A DNA stretch of 64,000 nt from Paenibacillus sp. W2I17. GTDB taxonomy: Bacteria > Bacillota > Bacilli > Paenibacillales > Paenibacillaceae. The position numbers were made by a program, and so were the translations under genes. The notes beneath the pieces were generated by a model, which worked only from the letters and a program-made list of their open reading frames with translations, was not told where the DNA came from and ran no database searches. The stretch lies in NCBI RefSeq assembly GCF_030815985.1, contig NZ_JAUSXM010000001.1:3844001-3908000 (forward strand), read 5' to 3'. Shown here one piece after another: positions 17,570 to 25,000 of the stretch (positions within the stretch are counted from its first letter, which is position 1; each line of letters begins with the position of its first letter).

Positions 17570-17819
17570 CCTTCTTCTCCTCCATTATCTTCCAATTCAT
17601 AGTATGAACTCATTATATAGAGCAGCCCTCTACTCGACCTCCTGCCAGAGGCGGAGAAAAAGCGACATCTGAAGGATGATTTTTCAGCATGATGAATGAT
17701 CAAATTTTAAATGCTAAAAATGCAAATCTTGTGACATATCGCATGTTTTTCGTAGAAATAGAAGTTTACAATTAAACCATGGCGACAACCTGAATCGTCA
17801 AACATCACTAAACAACTCA

Positions 17820-17889
17820 TATAAGTTGAAATACTCTTTTACCTGAACAGCATAACGGAGAGGACCCCTCTTCATCATTTCAACTTATA
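17820..17889. promoter_or_regulatory. 13-bp inverted repeat between MFS and MarR genes
   Basis: TATAAGTTGAAAT (17820-17832) and ATTTCAACTTATA (17877-17889) are perfect reverse complements separated by 44 nt. The right arm ends 27 nt before the MarR start. This is a plausible paired operator or a 5'-leader stem. The rest of 17570-17916 shows no gene. Confidence 0.5.
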
Positions 17890-17916
17890 AAACTAATCTG
17901 AAAAGGCGGGATCAGC

Positions 17917-18378
17917 ATGCTGGAATTACAAGAAATCGGAACCGAACGTTCACTTCATCTGTACCGCACCTTGGCCCAGACATTCAAGAGCGTGAATGAA
18001 CACGCTGTATCCGGAAGCAAAGTGCATGGCTTCAACCCCACCGCATACGGGGTGCTCGAAGTGTTATATATGAAAGGAGCTCAGCCGATTCAACAGGTTG
18101 GCGCACAACTTCTGCTGCAAAGTGGTAATGTGACCTATGTGATCGATAAGCTGGAGCAAAAAGGATTGTTACACCGCAAACATTGTCCGCAAGACAGACG
18201 TATCATCTTTGTGGAACTGACCGAAGAAGGACAGCGCACCATGGATGACATCTATCCAGGCTATGCGTTGAAGATTGATCGGGCTGTAAGTGGACTAAGT
18301 GAGGAAGACAAGGAATTGCTGTCCGAACTCTTGGGAAGGCTTGCACATTCTGCAGACCGTTTATCAGCGAGCAGCTAG
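17917..18378 (+). CDS. MarR family transcriptional regulator
   Basis: A 153-residue winged-helix dimer protein. HTH and wing are visible: LTAYGVLEVLYMKGAQPIQQVG-like recognition region (here TAYGVLEVLYMKGAQPIQQV), then SGNVTYVIDKLEQKGLLHRK and the wing CPQDRRIIFVELTEEG, with the DRR of the family. Long N- and C-terminal helices form the dimer interface. It is divergent from the MFS exporter, so local repression released by a small ligand is likely. The single Cys in the wing might allow redox sensing, but that is speculative. Confidence 0.9.
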   Translation: MLELQEIGTERSLHLYRTLAQTFKSVNEHAVSGSKVHGFNPTAYGVLEVLYMKGAQPIQQVGAQLLLQSGNVTYVIDKLEQKGLLHRKHCPQDRRIIFVELTEEGQRTMDDIYPGYALKIDRAVSGLSEEDKELLSELLGRLAHSADRLSASS

Positions 18379-18448
18379 AGCGTATCTTCAAACCTGCCGA
18401 AAGCCGGAGCGTAACAGAATGTACTGGAGCAGATATGGAGCGGGAGCG

Positions 18449-18592
18449 CTAACGAACCTGTGACGTCTTATTCAAGGGTTTGAAGCGCTCGCAGCATTTT
18501 AAGGAATCTGACACACGCTATCTTTGAATAAACAGCCGTTTACAACGTGTTTTTCAGGTGATTTCGGGAAATAACGTGTCTCCTGGAGCTAG
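18449..18592. repeat. Left part of the second dyad repeat array, interrupted by the IS
   Basis: Forward copies start at 18449 (CTAACGAACCTG...) and 18499 (TTAAGGAATCTG...), again 50 bp apart. A reverse copy begins near 18570 (ATAACGTGTCTCC...) and runs into the IS end. The 18379-18448 stretch has no gene. Confidence 0.7.
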
Positions 18593-18652
18593 AATAAAAA
18601 GTGGACACCCGTTAACGGACGGAAGGATAATAAGACTAACGGAGGTGTCCAC

Positions 18653-18970
18653 ATGGGAGAACAGCGGCAACGATATAACGAAGAATTCAAGAAACAAACG
18701 GTCAAATTCATTCAAGAGCAGACGAAGACACTTGGAGATTTGGCAGAAGAACTCAACATTCCAAAAAGTACGTTACACCAATGGATGAGTAAGTACCGCG
18801 AACTAAAACATGAGCCTGTTGCCAGTGTAGATCGAGTGAAGGAACTGGAAGCAGAGCTTCAAGAGATGCGCCGGTTGCTTCAAGAGAAAGAGCACACGCT
18901 TGCGGATACACAAGAAGAACTGGCGATTGTAAAAAAAGCAGTGCACATCTTCAGCAAACCAAAGAGCTAA
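18653..18970 (+). CDS. IS3-family transposase OrfA
   Basis: A 105-residue helix-turn-helix protein that binds the IS ends. RYNEEFKKQTVKFIQEQ and LAEELNIPKSTLHQWMSKYR form the HTH; a leucine-zipper-like coiled coil (VKELEAELQEMRRLLQEKE) follows. GGAGGTG is well placed before the ATG. A run of seven A (A AAA AAA) at 18931-18937 is a suitable -1 slippery site for making the OrfAB fusion. In the -1 frame the sequence continues LQQTKELRFQFVEDHRSEF, the normal start of OrfB. Confidence 0.92.
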   Translation: MGEQRQRYNEEFKKQTVKFIQEQTKTLGDLAEELNIPKSTLHQWMSKYRELKHEPVASVDRVKELEAELQEMRRLLQEKEHTLADTQEELAIVKKAVHIFSKPKS

Positions 18971-18979
18971 GATTTCAGT

Positions 18980-19846
18980 TTGTGGAAGACCATCGCTCCG
19001 AGTTTTCTTTTGGAGAAGATGTGCAGTACCTTTCAAGTATCACGGAGCGGATATTACAAATGGCGAATGGACCGAACCAGCATGCGACAGAACCGCAAAG
19101 ACGAGGTCATGAAGCGTATTCGGTATCATTTTTACGACCACCAGATGCGGTGTGGAAGCCCTAAAATTACGTATCTGCTCCATTTAGAAGGGTTGCGAAT
19201 CTCTTCCCGTACCGTCAGTATATACATGCGTCAAATGAATCTACGTTCTGTGGTCATGCCCAAATATCGCGTTCAGACTACGGATTCCAAACACGACCAT
19301 CCCCTTGCACCAAATACGCTGAATCAGCAATTTAAAACGTCCAAACCGAATACGGTATGGGTTACCGACATCACCTACATTCCTTGCCGAGGAGGTCGCC
19401 TATATCTCGCCAGCGTTCTGGATTTGTGCACACGTGAAATTGTAGGCTGGCGTCTATATAACCATATGGAAACCAGTTTGGTGATGGGTGCACTGGAGGA
19501 AGCTTACAAGGCCAAACGCCCTGCTCCGGGATTACTCCATCACTCGGATCGGGGCTCTCAATACACGTCAAAAGAATATGTGAAGCAACTAAAATCATAC
19601 GGAATGGAATCAAGCATGAGCCGCCGAGGAAACTGTTATGATAACGCCTGTATTGAGTCGTGGCACAGTATTTTAAAGAAGGAACTCATTTACTGCAACC
19701 CTCGTTTTAAGACACCGGAAGAGGCTTATACTGCCATCTACCAGTACATTGAGTTCTATTACAACCGCAAGCGAATGCATGGCGCGCTAGGGTATCTTTC
19801 CCCTGCTCGTTTTGCGATGAAATTTACGGACAAATCCGCAGCGTAG
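18980..19846 (+). CDS. IS3-family transposase OrfB (DDE integrase), 5' end frameshifted
   Basis: Catalytic rve domain with the DDE residues: Asp in WVTDITYI, Asp in LHHSDRGSQYTS and Glu in NACIESWHSILKKE, then the NRKRMHGALGYLSP end. The N-terminal HTH_21 part (RSGYYKWRMDR) is present. The conserved start FQFVEDHRSEFSF lies in the frame used after -1 slippage from OrfA, while EKMCSTFQVSRSGYY and everything after lie in the OrfA frame. A +1/-2 indel near 19000-19015 must separate them. This copy may therefore be unable to make OrfAB. The ORF as given starts at a TTG with no ribosome site. Confidence 0.85.
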   Translation: MWKTIAPSFLLEKMCSTFQVSRSGYYKWRMDRTSMRQNRKDEVMKRIRYHFYDHQMRCGSPKITYLLHLEGLRISSRTVSIYMRQMNLRSVVMPKYRVQTTDSKHDHPLAPNTLNQQFKTSKPNTVWVTDITYIPCRGGRLYLASVLDLCTREIVGWRLYNHMETSLVMGALEEAYKAKRPAPGLLHHSDRGSQYTSKEYVKQLKSYGMESSMSRRGNCYDNACIESWHSILKKELIYCNPRFKTPEEAYTAIYQYIEFYYNRKRMHGALGYLSPARFAMKFTDKSAA

Positions 19847-19875
19847 TGTCTACTTTTTTGACATAGGTCCATCAT

Positions 19876-19934
19876 GTTCCTTACAATTTAGAAAAACGAG
19901 CAGAAGGTCAAATAAGGCGTCCTCAGTTCCTTAG
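19876..19934. repeat. Right part of the second dyad repeat array
   Basis: Copy end GTTCCTTAC at 19876-19884 and a full reverse copy at 19911-19934 ending CAGTTCCTTAG; the two ends are 50 bp apart. With the IS removed, copy positions are mirror-symmetric to those at 18449 and 18499. Confidence 0.7.
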
Positions 19935-20070
19935 AAATTCGTCTGGACGATTCACCAGGATCAGCCAGCCTGTACTTCAAAATGCTTTAGACACGGACAT
20001 CCCCCAACATATCACTTGCCTGAGTTTGAAGATAAACTTTAGTCACTGCACATGTGCCATCAACAAAAAT

Positions 20071-20103
20071 AACCGGATTTGCCTGACATCGGCGAATCCG
20101 GTT
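20071..20103 (-). terminator. Terminator of the 14-TM MFS gene
   Basis: AACCGGATTTGCC pairs with GGCGAATCCGGTT (one mismatch), followed on the minus strand by ATTTTTG. It lies 33 nt past the stop codon. Confidence 0.85.
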
Positions 20104-20135
20104 TTCCATATGTTTTTCGTATATATATCTTCTTT

Positions 20136-21659
20136 TTACTTTGAGCCTTGTGGCTGCGGTGGAGCATCTGCATCTTCGGGTACAATTAAACGTTTGCGTA
20201 GAGCAAGCGTCGTTACCCACGAGACCAGTGCAATGACGAACATAATCACAAACAGGGAATGCAAGCTTCCTTCCAAAACGTTACGCAGTAGCGCCCATTT
20301 ATCATCAGATAGGGCAGCATCCGTATGTGGTGCGAGCAGTTCGTTCAGATCATTCTCCGATATTCCAGCCACAGCCAGATTCTGTTCACTGGATAACGTG
20401 GAGATGCGGTAGTTCAACCAGGTACCAAAAGCCGCTGCACCAATCGTCTGTCCCAATGTACGCATAAACGTATGCAGTGCCGTAGAGGAGCCACGCTCCT
20501 TATACCCTACAGAAGACTGCGCAATAATGGTGAAGATCGTGAACGCAAAACCGAAGCCGAGGCCATAAATAAAGGTCAATATAAATAGCACAGCCTGCGG
20601 GGATGTCCCGCCCACCAGAAAGAGTCCACCCGATCCAATCGCAATTCCGGTTAATCCAATCAATGCGGTCATACGTGATCCAATTTTCATCAATAGGCGG
20701 CCTGCCATCACACTACCAATGAGCCAGCCCACCGACATCGGCGCGAGCAGCAACCCGGATTCCGTCGCATTACCTCCCCGAACCCCCTGCACCCAGAGCG
20801 GCAAATAACTGGTCAGGCCGATCATCAAAGTACTGGTCAGGAGTCCGGCGATATTCGCCACACGGATGTCCCGAATTCGGAACAAATGTAGTGGAACCAT
20901 AGGGGCCTGAGCTCTTTTTTCCACCACGAAAAATAAAATGATAAACAGAGCGGCGACCACACACAGCACAACAATCAACGGAGAACTCCAGGCATAATAC
21001 TGCCCACCCGCCGACAGGACAAATAGCAATGCAGTAATGCCCACCGTGAAGGTCAGTGCACCGACATAGTCAATTTTGGCCGTACGCGGCGAGATATCTT
21101 CCTTCAGATAACGAAATACAAACCACATCGCAAGCAAACCAAATGGCACATTAAAACCAAAGATCCACTGCCAGCCAAGATTGTCTACAAAATAACCGCC
21201 AAGCAGCGGTCCCGCCAGAGAGGAAATGCCCCACACGGAGCTAATCCAGCCCTGAATTTTGCCACGTTCTTCAATGGCGTAGATATCCCCAATAATCGTA
21301 AATGTAACAGGAACTACCGCACCCGCACCGATCCCTTGAATGGCACGAAAAATAATTAATTGCTCCATGTTCTGCGACAGACAGCACAAGAGTGAACCGA
21401 GTAAAAATAAGGCACAGCCAATCAGAAATACAGGCTTTCGTCCATACAAGTCACTGATTTTGCCGAAAATGGGCGTACTCACAGCCATCGTCAACAGATA
21501 TGCGGTGAAAATCCAGCTCAGCAGCTGTACACTCCCCAACTCACTGACAATGGTCGGCCCTGCCGGACCAATTACGGTGCCTTCAATCGCTGACAGAAAT
21601 GTCGCGAGTAACAGCCCCGTCAAGATGAAACTGCGCTTCAAACCTCCAGTTGCATTCAC
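20136..21659 (-). CDS. MFS drug transporter, DHA2 (EmrB/QacA) type with 14 TM segments
   Basis: 507 residues. Motif C-like GPLLGGYFVDNLGWQWIFGFNVPFG in helix 5-6 and motif A GKISDLYGRKPVF identify a proton-driven drug antiporter. The acidic residue in the first helix (LLATFLSAIEGTVIGPAGP) is usual for DHA2 exporters. The start is GTG at 21659 with AAGGG 5 nt upstream. It carries its own terminator and no regulator is adjacent; a GNAT gene lies upstream. The substrate is unknown. Confidence 0.88.
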   Translation of the reverse strand: MNATGGLKRSFILTGLLLATFLSAIEGTVIGPAGPTIVSELGSVQLLSWIFTAYLLTMAVSTPIFGKISDLYGRKPVFLIGCALFLLGSLLCCLSQNMEQLIIFRAIQGIGAGAVVPVTFTIIGDIYAIEERGKIQGWISSVWGISSLAGPLLGGYFVDNLGWQWIFGFNVPFGLLAMWFVFRYLKEDISPRTAKIDYVGALTFTVGITALLFVLSAGGQYYAWSSPLIVVLCVVAALFIILFFVVEKRAQAPMVPLHLFRIRDIRVANIAGLLTSTLMIGLTSYLPLWVQGVRGGNATESGLLLAPMSVGWLIGSVMAGRLLMKIGSRMTALIGLTGIAIGSGGLFLVGGTSPQAVLFILTFIYGLGFGFAFTIFTIIAQSSVGYKERGSSTALHTFMRTLGQTIGAAAFGTWLNYRISTLSSEQNLAVAGISENDLNELLAPHTDAALSDDKWALLRNVLEGSLHSLFVIMFVIALVSWVTTLALRKRLIVPEDADAPPQPQGSK

Positions 21660-21739
21660 ACAAACCCTTCTCTCTTCATTCTCTATATAATTGGTACGTT
21701 AATTTACACCTCTACTACGAACCAGAACAAGCTTCCAAT

Positions 21740-21870
21740 CGCTGTTATCCCCAGATTTTTTCTTCTCCTCTCTAAAGGAGAAATCCGGTGATAGCGTATG
21801 CTTCCGATGTAGCTTTCTTTCAGAAAGCTTTAAAGGCGAACGCTTCGCTTCTCCAGCTTTGTTCTGTTTC
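21740..21870. other. Hairpin-rich intergenic stretch
   Basis: Contains AGCTTTCT-TTC-AGAAAGCT (21811-21829) and GCGAA-CGC-TTCGC just after it, with pyrimidine-rich CTTCTCCTCTC and purine-rich GGAGAA nearby. No gene is visible. It may be part of the 5' leader or promoter zone of the 14-TM MFS gene. Confidence 0.4.
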
Positions 21871-21913
21871 TTCGTTTACGTGTAAATTTAAAAGCAATTA
21901 TATATTGTCTCTT

Positions 21914-22486
21914 TTATTTACCTCGCTTGCGAAGGAACTCATCATACAACATGGAGTACATCACCATATCCTTGTATCCGGTTGACGTATGCTGCACCTG
22001 ACGCAGCAATCCTTCCCGCGTGAAACCGCGGTTTGTCAGGAACTCGCCGGAAGCCAGATTACGTGGATCAACCAGCGCTTCAATTCGATTAAGACCCATG
22101 GTCTCATACCCAAAGGGCAGCAATGCGGAGAAAGCCTCCGTCATATAACCGTGGCGCCAATAATCACGTCCCAGCTCATAACCGATCTCACCCCGGAATG
22201 CGCCTTCAAGCTGCCATGTGTTGAAGCCACAGCTGCCGATGAGCTTGCCTGTTTCTTTGAGTTCGATCCCCCAGCGGATCGCATCCTCTTCTCCTGCCAT
22301 TTGGTTGAGCAGTCCAATCATGTCCGCCGCTTCGCTTGTCCCAATCATGGGTGCAAGATTCATGTAACGGGTCACCTCGCGATCTGACCAGCATGCGAAC
22401 ATCTGGGCCGCATCCCGGCGACGCATTTTACGCAGACGAAGCCGCGCAGTCTCCATTTCGGGAATTCTTCCTTTGCATTTATACAT
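21914..22486 (-). CDS. GNAT acetyltransferase, RimJ/RimL-like
   Basis: A 190-residue Acetyltransf_3 protein. METARLRLRKMRRRDAAQMF is the typical N-terminal strand-helix, WGIELKETGKLIGSCGF the central sheet, and YELGRDYWRHGYMTEAFSALLPFGYE contains the acetyl-CoA loop (RDYWRHGYMTEA). NRIEALVDPRNLASGEFLTNRGFTREG is the conserved C-terminal block. The ATG at 22486 has GGAG 9 nt upstream; the internal ATG at 22456 (METARL) also has GGAAG and fits the family start better. It could acetylate a ribosomal protein, peptide or drug. Confidence 0.86.
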   Translation of the reverse strand: MYKCKGRIPEMETARLRLRKMRRRDAAQMFACWSDREVTRYMNLAPMIGTSEAADMIGLLNQMAGEEDAIRWGIELKETGKLIGSCGFNTWQLEGAFRGEIGYELGRDYWRHGYMTEAFSALLPFGYETMGLNRIEALVDPRNLASGEFLTNRGFTREGLLRQVQHTSTGYKDMVMYSMLYDEFLRKRGK

Positions 22487-22590
22487 ATAAAGACACTCCG
22501 ATCCGATCTATCTCCGCAGACCATAATATTCACTAGTCATCTAATCATAACCTGCGCCGAATGGCAACTGTTCAGTCATGGACACACGTC

Positions 22591-22620
22591 AAAAAACCGG
22601 GCCAATTTCGCTCCCGGTCT
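22591..22620 (-). terminator. Terminator of the winged-helix protein gene
   Basis: ACCGGG (22596-22601) pairs with CCCGGT (22613-22618), followed on the minus strand by T6. It lies 66 nt past the stop. Confidence 0.65.
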
Positions 22621-22685
22621 TGTTGTACGTATGGATCCATTCAAGTTTGAGTGAATTACGGAATCATGGCTTGTCCAGATGAATT

Positions 22686-22982
22686 TTAAGCTTTGGACGT
22701 TTTCTTGCCCTTTCCCAGTAATTCATCGCTAACCCGGCCAAACACAGCCGTGATTTCCTTGAATTCTTCGATGCCAGTCCCGGTTAGGCTCCATTGGTCC
22801 CCGTGGGCGGTCAGGAAATTCTCCTGTGTCAGGTGTTCAAGCTCCTGCTTGATCTCCCGCTCTCCAACACGATATCCCCGTTCTTCCAATAGGGGCAGTG
22901 CCTCGCTAACGTTCAAATCCTGATTTTGCGCGAAATATAGTAGATGAATCCGTACAAAAAGATTCTGTACCTCTGCATGCAT
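22686..22982 (-). CDS. Small protein with probable winged-helix fold
   Basis: 98 residues; no family name recognised. The pattern helix (VRIHLLYFAQNQDLNVSEALPLLEERGY), recognition-like helix (EREIKQELEHLTQENFLTA) and wing (GDQWSLTGTGIEEF) resembles PadR/phage-type winged helices. A Lys-rich tail ends it. AAGGAG lies 8 nt before the ATG. It is divergent from the sulfoxide reductase gene. Regulatory function is inferred from shape only. Confidence 0.68.
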   Translation of the reverse strand: MHAEVQNLFVRIHLLYFAQNQDLNVSEALPLLEERGYRVGEREIKQELEHLTQENFLTAHGDQWSLTGTGIEEFKEITAVFGRVSDELLGKGKKTSKA

Positions 22983-23167
22983 AAGCCAAGCTCCTTCCCG
23001 GGTTATAGCCCTCCGTGGTTGCTAAGTAATTACCCCACGCAAGAAGCTGAGAAACAGGAGGATTCTTCAGGTATTCCCTTCCCTTTCCGAAATCCTCCGC
23101 TTGACTAACCGCATGCTCTGCACTATCTTGAAAATAAGTACCATTTTGCTCGGGAGGGTGATTTACC

Positions 23168-23665
23168 ATGTTTCAAGCTGTTTCCTATGAAGGAACACGA
23201 AGTGAGCAGCACACCGCCGTCCTGGGACAGTTAAGTGCTCTGATCCGCGATGAACCTAGTGCGATTGCCAATCTGGCGAACGCTGCTGCGCTGCTCAATG
23301 TATTTATGACCGACACCAATTGGGTCGGCTTCTATCTGTATGATGGAAAAGAACTGGTCCTCGGGCCATTCCAAGGACTGCCTGCCTGTATCCGAATTCC
23401 ACTGGGACGTGGTGTATGTGGCACATCTGCTGCGGAAAAACGTACCCTGGTCGTTGACGATGTTCATGCCTTCCCAGGCCACATTGCCTGTGATGCAGCA
23501 TCGAACAGTGAGATCGTCGTACCTATTATCAAAAACGGCGAACTGTACGGAGTGCTGGATATCGACAGCCCGATCAAAAACCGTTTTGACGACGAAGACC
23601 GCGTCTTCCTGGAGAAAGCCGTAAGCCTGCTCACAGAGCAGTTGGAGGCAACCATACCCCTTTAG
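23168..23665 (+). CDS. Free methionine-(R)-sulfoxide reductase (GAF domain)
   Basis: Reduces free Met-R-sulfoxide in the cytoplasm using a GAF-fold active site. The 165-residue length fits fRMsr. The three active-site cysteines are visible: Cys74 (GLPACIRIPLG), Cys84 (GRGVCGTSA) and Cys108 (PGHIACDAASNSEIVVP). NWVGFYLYDGKELVLGPFQG is the conserved entry strand. GGAGGGTGA lies 6 nt before the ATG. It stands alone, with a bidirectional terminator behind it. Confidence 0.94.
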   Translation: MFQAVSYEGTRSEQHTAVLGQLSALIRDEPSAIANLANAAALLNVFMTDTNWVGFYLYDGKELVLGPFQGLPACIRIPLGRGVCGTSAAEKRTLVVDDVHAFPGHIACDAASNSEIVVPIIKNGELYGVLDIDSPIKNRFDDEDRVFLEKAVSLLTEQLEATIPL

Positions 23666-23721
23666 GAAATGATGAACAAGATGATCGGAGTCTCATCACA
23701 CACGATGATGAAGAACCCGTA

Positions 23722-23766
23722 ATAACAAAGAGCGCAGTCCTCTCAGAGGTCTGCGCTCTTTGTTAT
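23722..23766. terminator. Bidirectional terminator between fRMsr and the MerR/TipAS gene
   Basis: A perfect 16-bp stem, ATAACAAAGAGCGCAG (23722-23737) with CTGCGCTCTTTGTTAT (23751-23766), plus an inner CCTCTCAGAGG pairing. The A/T-rich base serves both strands. Confidence 0.88.
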
Positions 23767-23816
23767 CCATTATGATTCACACCCATGTTCTTGCTCGCCC
23801 ATGTTACTTTATGCAT

Positions 23817-24629
23817 CTAGGATAAATCATGTTCCGCTTTAATCATCATCCCATCCCGCAGGAATTCAGCCAGCCTCGGGTGGTAACCATCATACATCTG
23901 ACGGAAATTTTTATGCTCTACATACAGATTGGCCAAATCCCGATAGATCTCAGCGGTGGGTGTATAATAACCTTTAATCCATTCAAGATGCCTGCCAATA
24001 ATCCCTTGTACTTTTGCACTACCGGGTTCCAATCCATCCTCAATGGCCTGTTGCAAGTCCAGATGAACTTGATCAATTTTCGCCTGGGAATCCAGATAGT
24101 CTTCTTTTGACTTCAACTCCTGATTTTCAGGTAATGTGGATGAATTGGAAGATTGGATGTCGGACCTCTGAACACCCTCTGTCTGCACATGGTACATATC
24201 ATTATTGACTACAGGGTCAGAACCCGATTCATTCAGCAACTGGTGACGCCCCTTATTTACAAAACCGATATACAGCTCATGTTCATCAAGTTCCTGTTCA
24301 CCTTGCAAATGAGAGATCGTTTTGTCCAGTGTCTGAATCAATCCATGCAGACGGAGTGCCTTCTCCAAAATGTCAATGCGATGCTGCTTCATGATGCGTA
24401 TGACATCCTGGGGATTATCCCGGAGCATCGGGGCAATCTCATTCTCCTTCATACCTACTTCCTTACAGAAAAGGATTTGCTGGAGTCTTAGCAATTCCTG
24501 CTTTTCATAATAGATGTCCTCATCTACATCCCCAAAAGTCGGATTTAGAAGACCTGTCTCTGCATACTCGCTCAGTTCGTTCAGACTTACGCCTGACATT
24601 CCCGATACGTCAACCATGGAATACGCCAT
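23817..24629 (-). CDS. MerR-family regulator with TipAS-like C-terminal domain
   Basis: 270 residues. The N-terminal 75 residues form a MerR-type HTH with a weakly conserved first helix (SGVSLNELSEYAETGLLNPTF) and a clear second part (ELLRLQQILFCKEVGMKENEI). A coiled linker helix with HRIDILEKALRLHGLIQTLDKTI follows. A Ser/Asn-rich stretch of about 45 residues leads to a TipAS-type helical domain (GIIGRHLEWIKGYYTPTAEIYRDLANLYVEH), which in TipA binds peptide antibiotics. AGGAGGTG precedes the ATG. No clear target gene is adjacent. Confidence 0.88.
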   Translation of the reverse strand: MAYSMVDVSGMSGVSLNELSEYAETGLLNPTFGDVDEDIYYEKQELLRLQQILFCKEVGMKENEIAPMLRDNPQDVIRIMKQHRIDILEKALRLHGLIQTLDKTISHLQGEQELDEHELYIGFVNKGRHQLLNESGSDPVVNNDMYHVQTEGVQRSDIQSSNSSTLPENQELKSKEDYLDSQAKIDQVHLDLQQAIEDGLEPGSAKVQGIIGRHLEWIKGYYTPTAEIYRDLANLYVEHKNFRQMYDGYHPRLAEFLRDGMMIKAEHDLS

Positions 24630-24910
24630 TTGAATACACCTCCTGCCTGTCCTGCAACTCCAGAGTTCAGGCTTAATTCATACTGCATTTTATTTGAATA
24701 GTGAGAGAATATAAGACTTTCGGCAATGCTGTACCGCTTCATTCCGCTCGTGCTCTGGATGGGTACATCATGCTTCGGTGATATGATCGGCGTTTAGTCA
24801 GTTATGTTGCGGTATGTTAACTATGTTATACCCGTCTCATCAGATGTGAACCCGCAGTCAGCGAAGAATCCGCATGTATTTTTGAAACTCTTTTCCATGA
24901 TCTTCATATA
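24630..24910. other. Intergenic region without a supported gene
   Basis: No ORF here has a ribosome site or protein-like composition. It probably carries the MerR/TipAS promoter at its left side. Confidence 0.5.
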
Positions 24911-24942
24911 AAAAAAAACCTGTGCCATTATTCTGGCACAGG
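24911..24942 (-). terminator. Terminator of the aldehyde dehydrogenase gene
   Basis: A 9-bp stem CCTGTGCCA/TGGCACAGG (24919-24927, 24934-24942) is followed on the minus strand by T9. Confidence 0.88.
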
Positions 24943-25000
24943 AGTGTGTAGTTATGTTTTCATTGGCATACGGTATATTGAGTAAAAGAATGGAAGAGCA

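Larger units (their letters stand above)
18593..19863 (+). mobile_element. IS3-family insertion sequence (about 1.27 kb)
   Basis: Contains orfA and orfB transposase genes. Imperfect terminal repeats: left AATAAAAAGTGGACAC, right (reverse complement) TGTCAAAAAAGTAGACAC. A 3-bp TAG flanks both ends (18590-18592 and 19864-19866) as a likely target duplication. Removing 1274 bp restores exact symmetry of the flanking repeat array, which supports the total length independently. Ends could shift by a few bases. Confidence 0.85.

Noticed and set aside
22906..23169. 87-codon minus-strand ORF overlapping the starts of two genes
   Set aside because: Its ATG coincides with the fRMsr start on the other strand and no ribosome site is well placed. 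Residues in the first half look somewhat protein-like, so it is not fully excluded.
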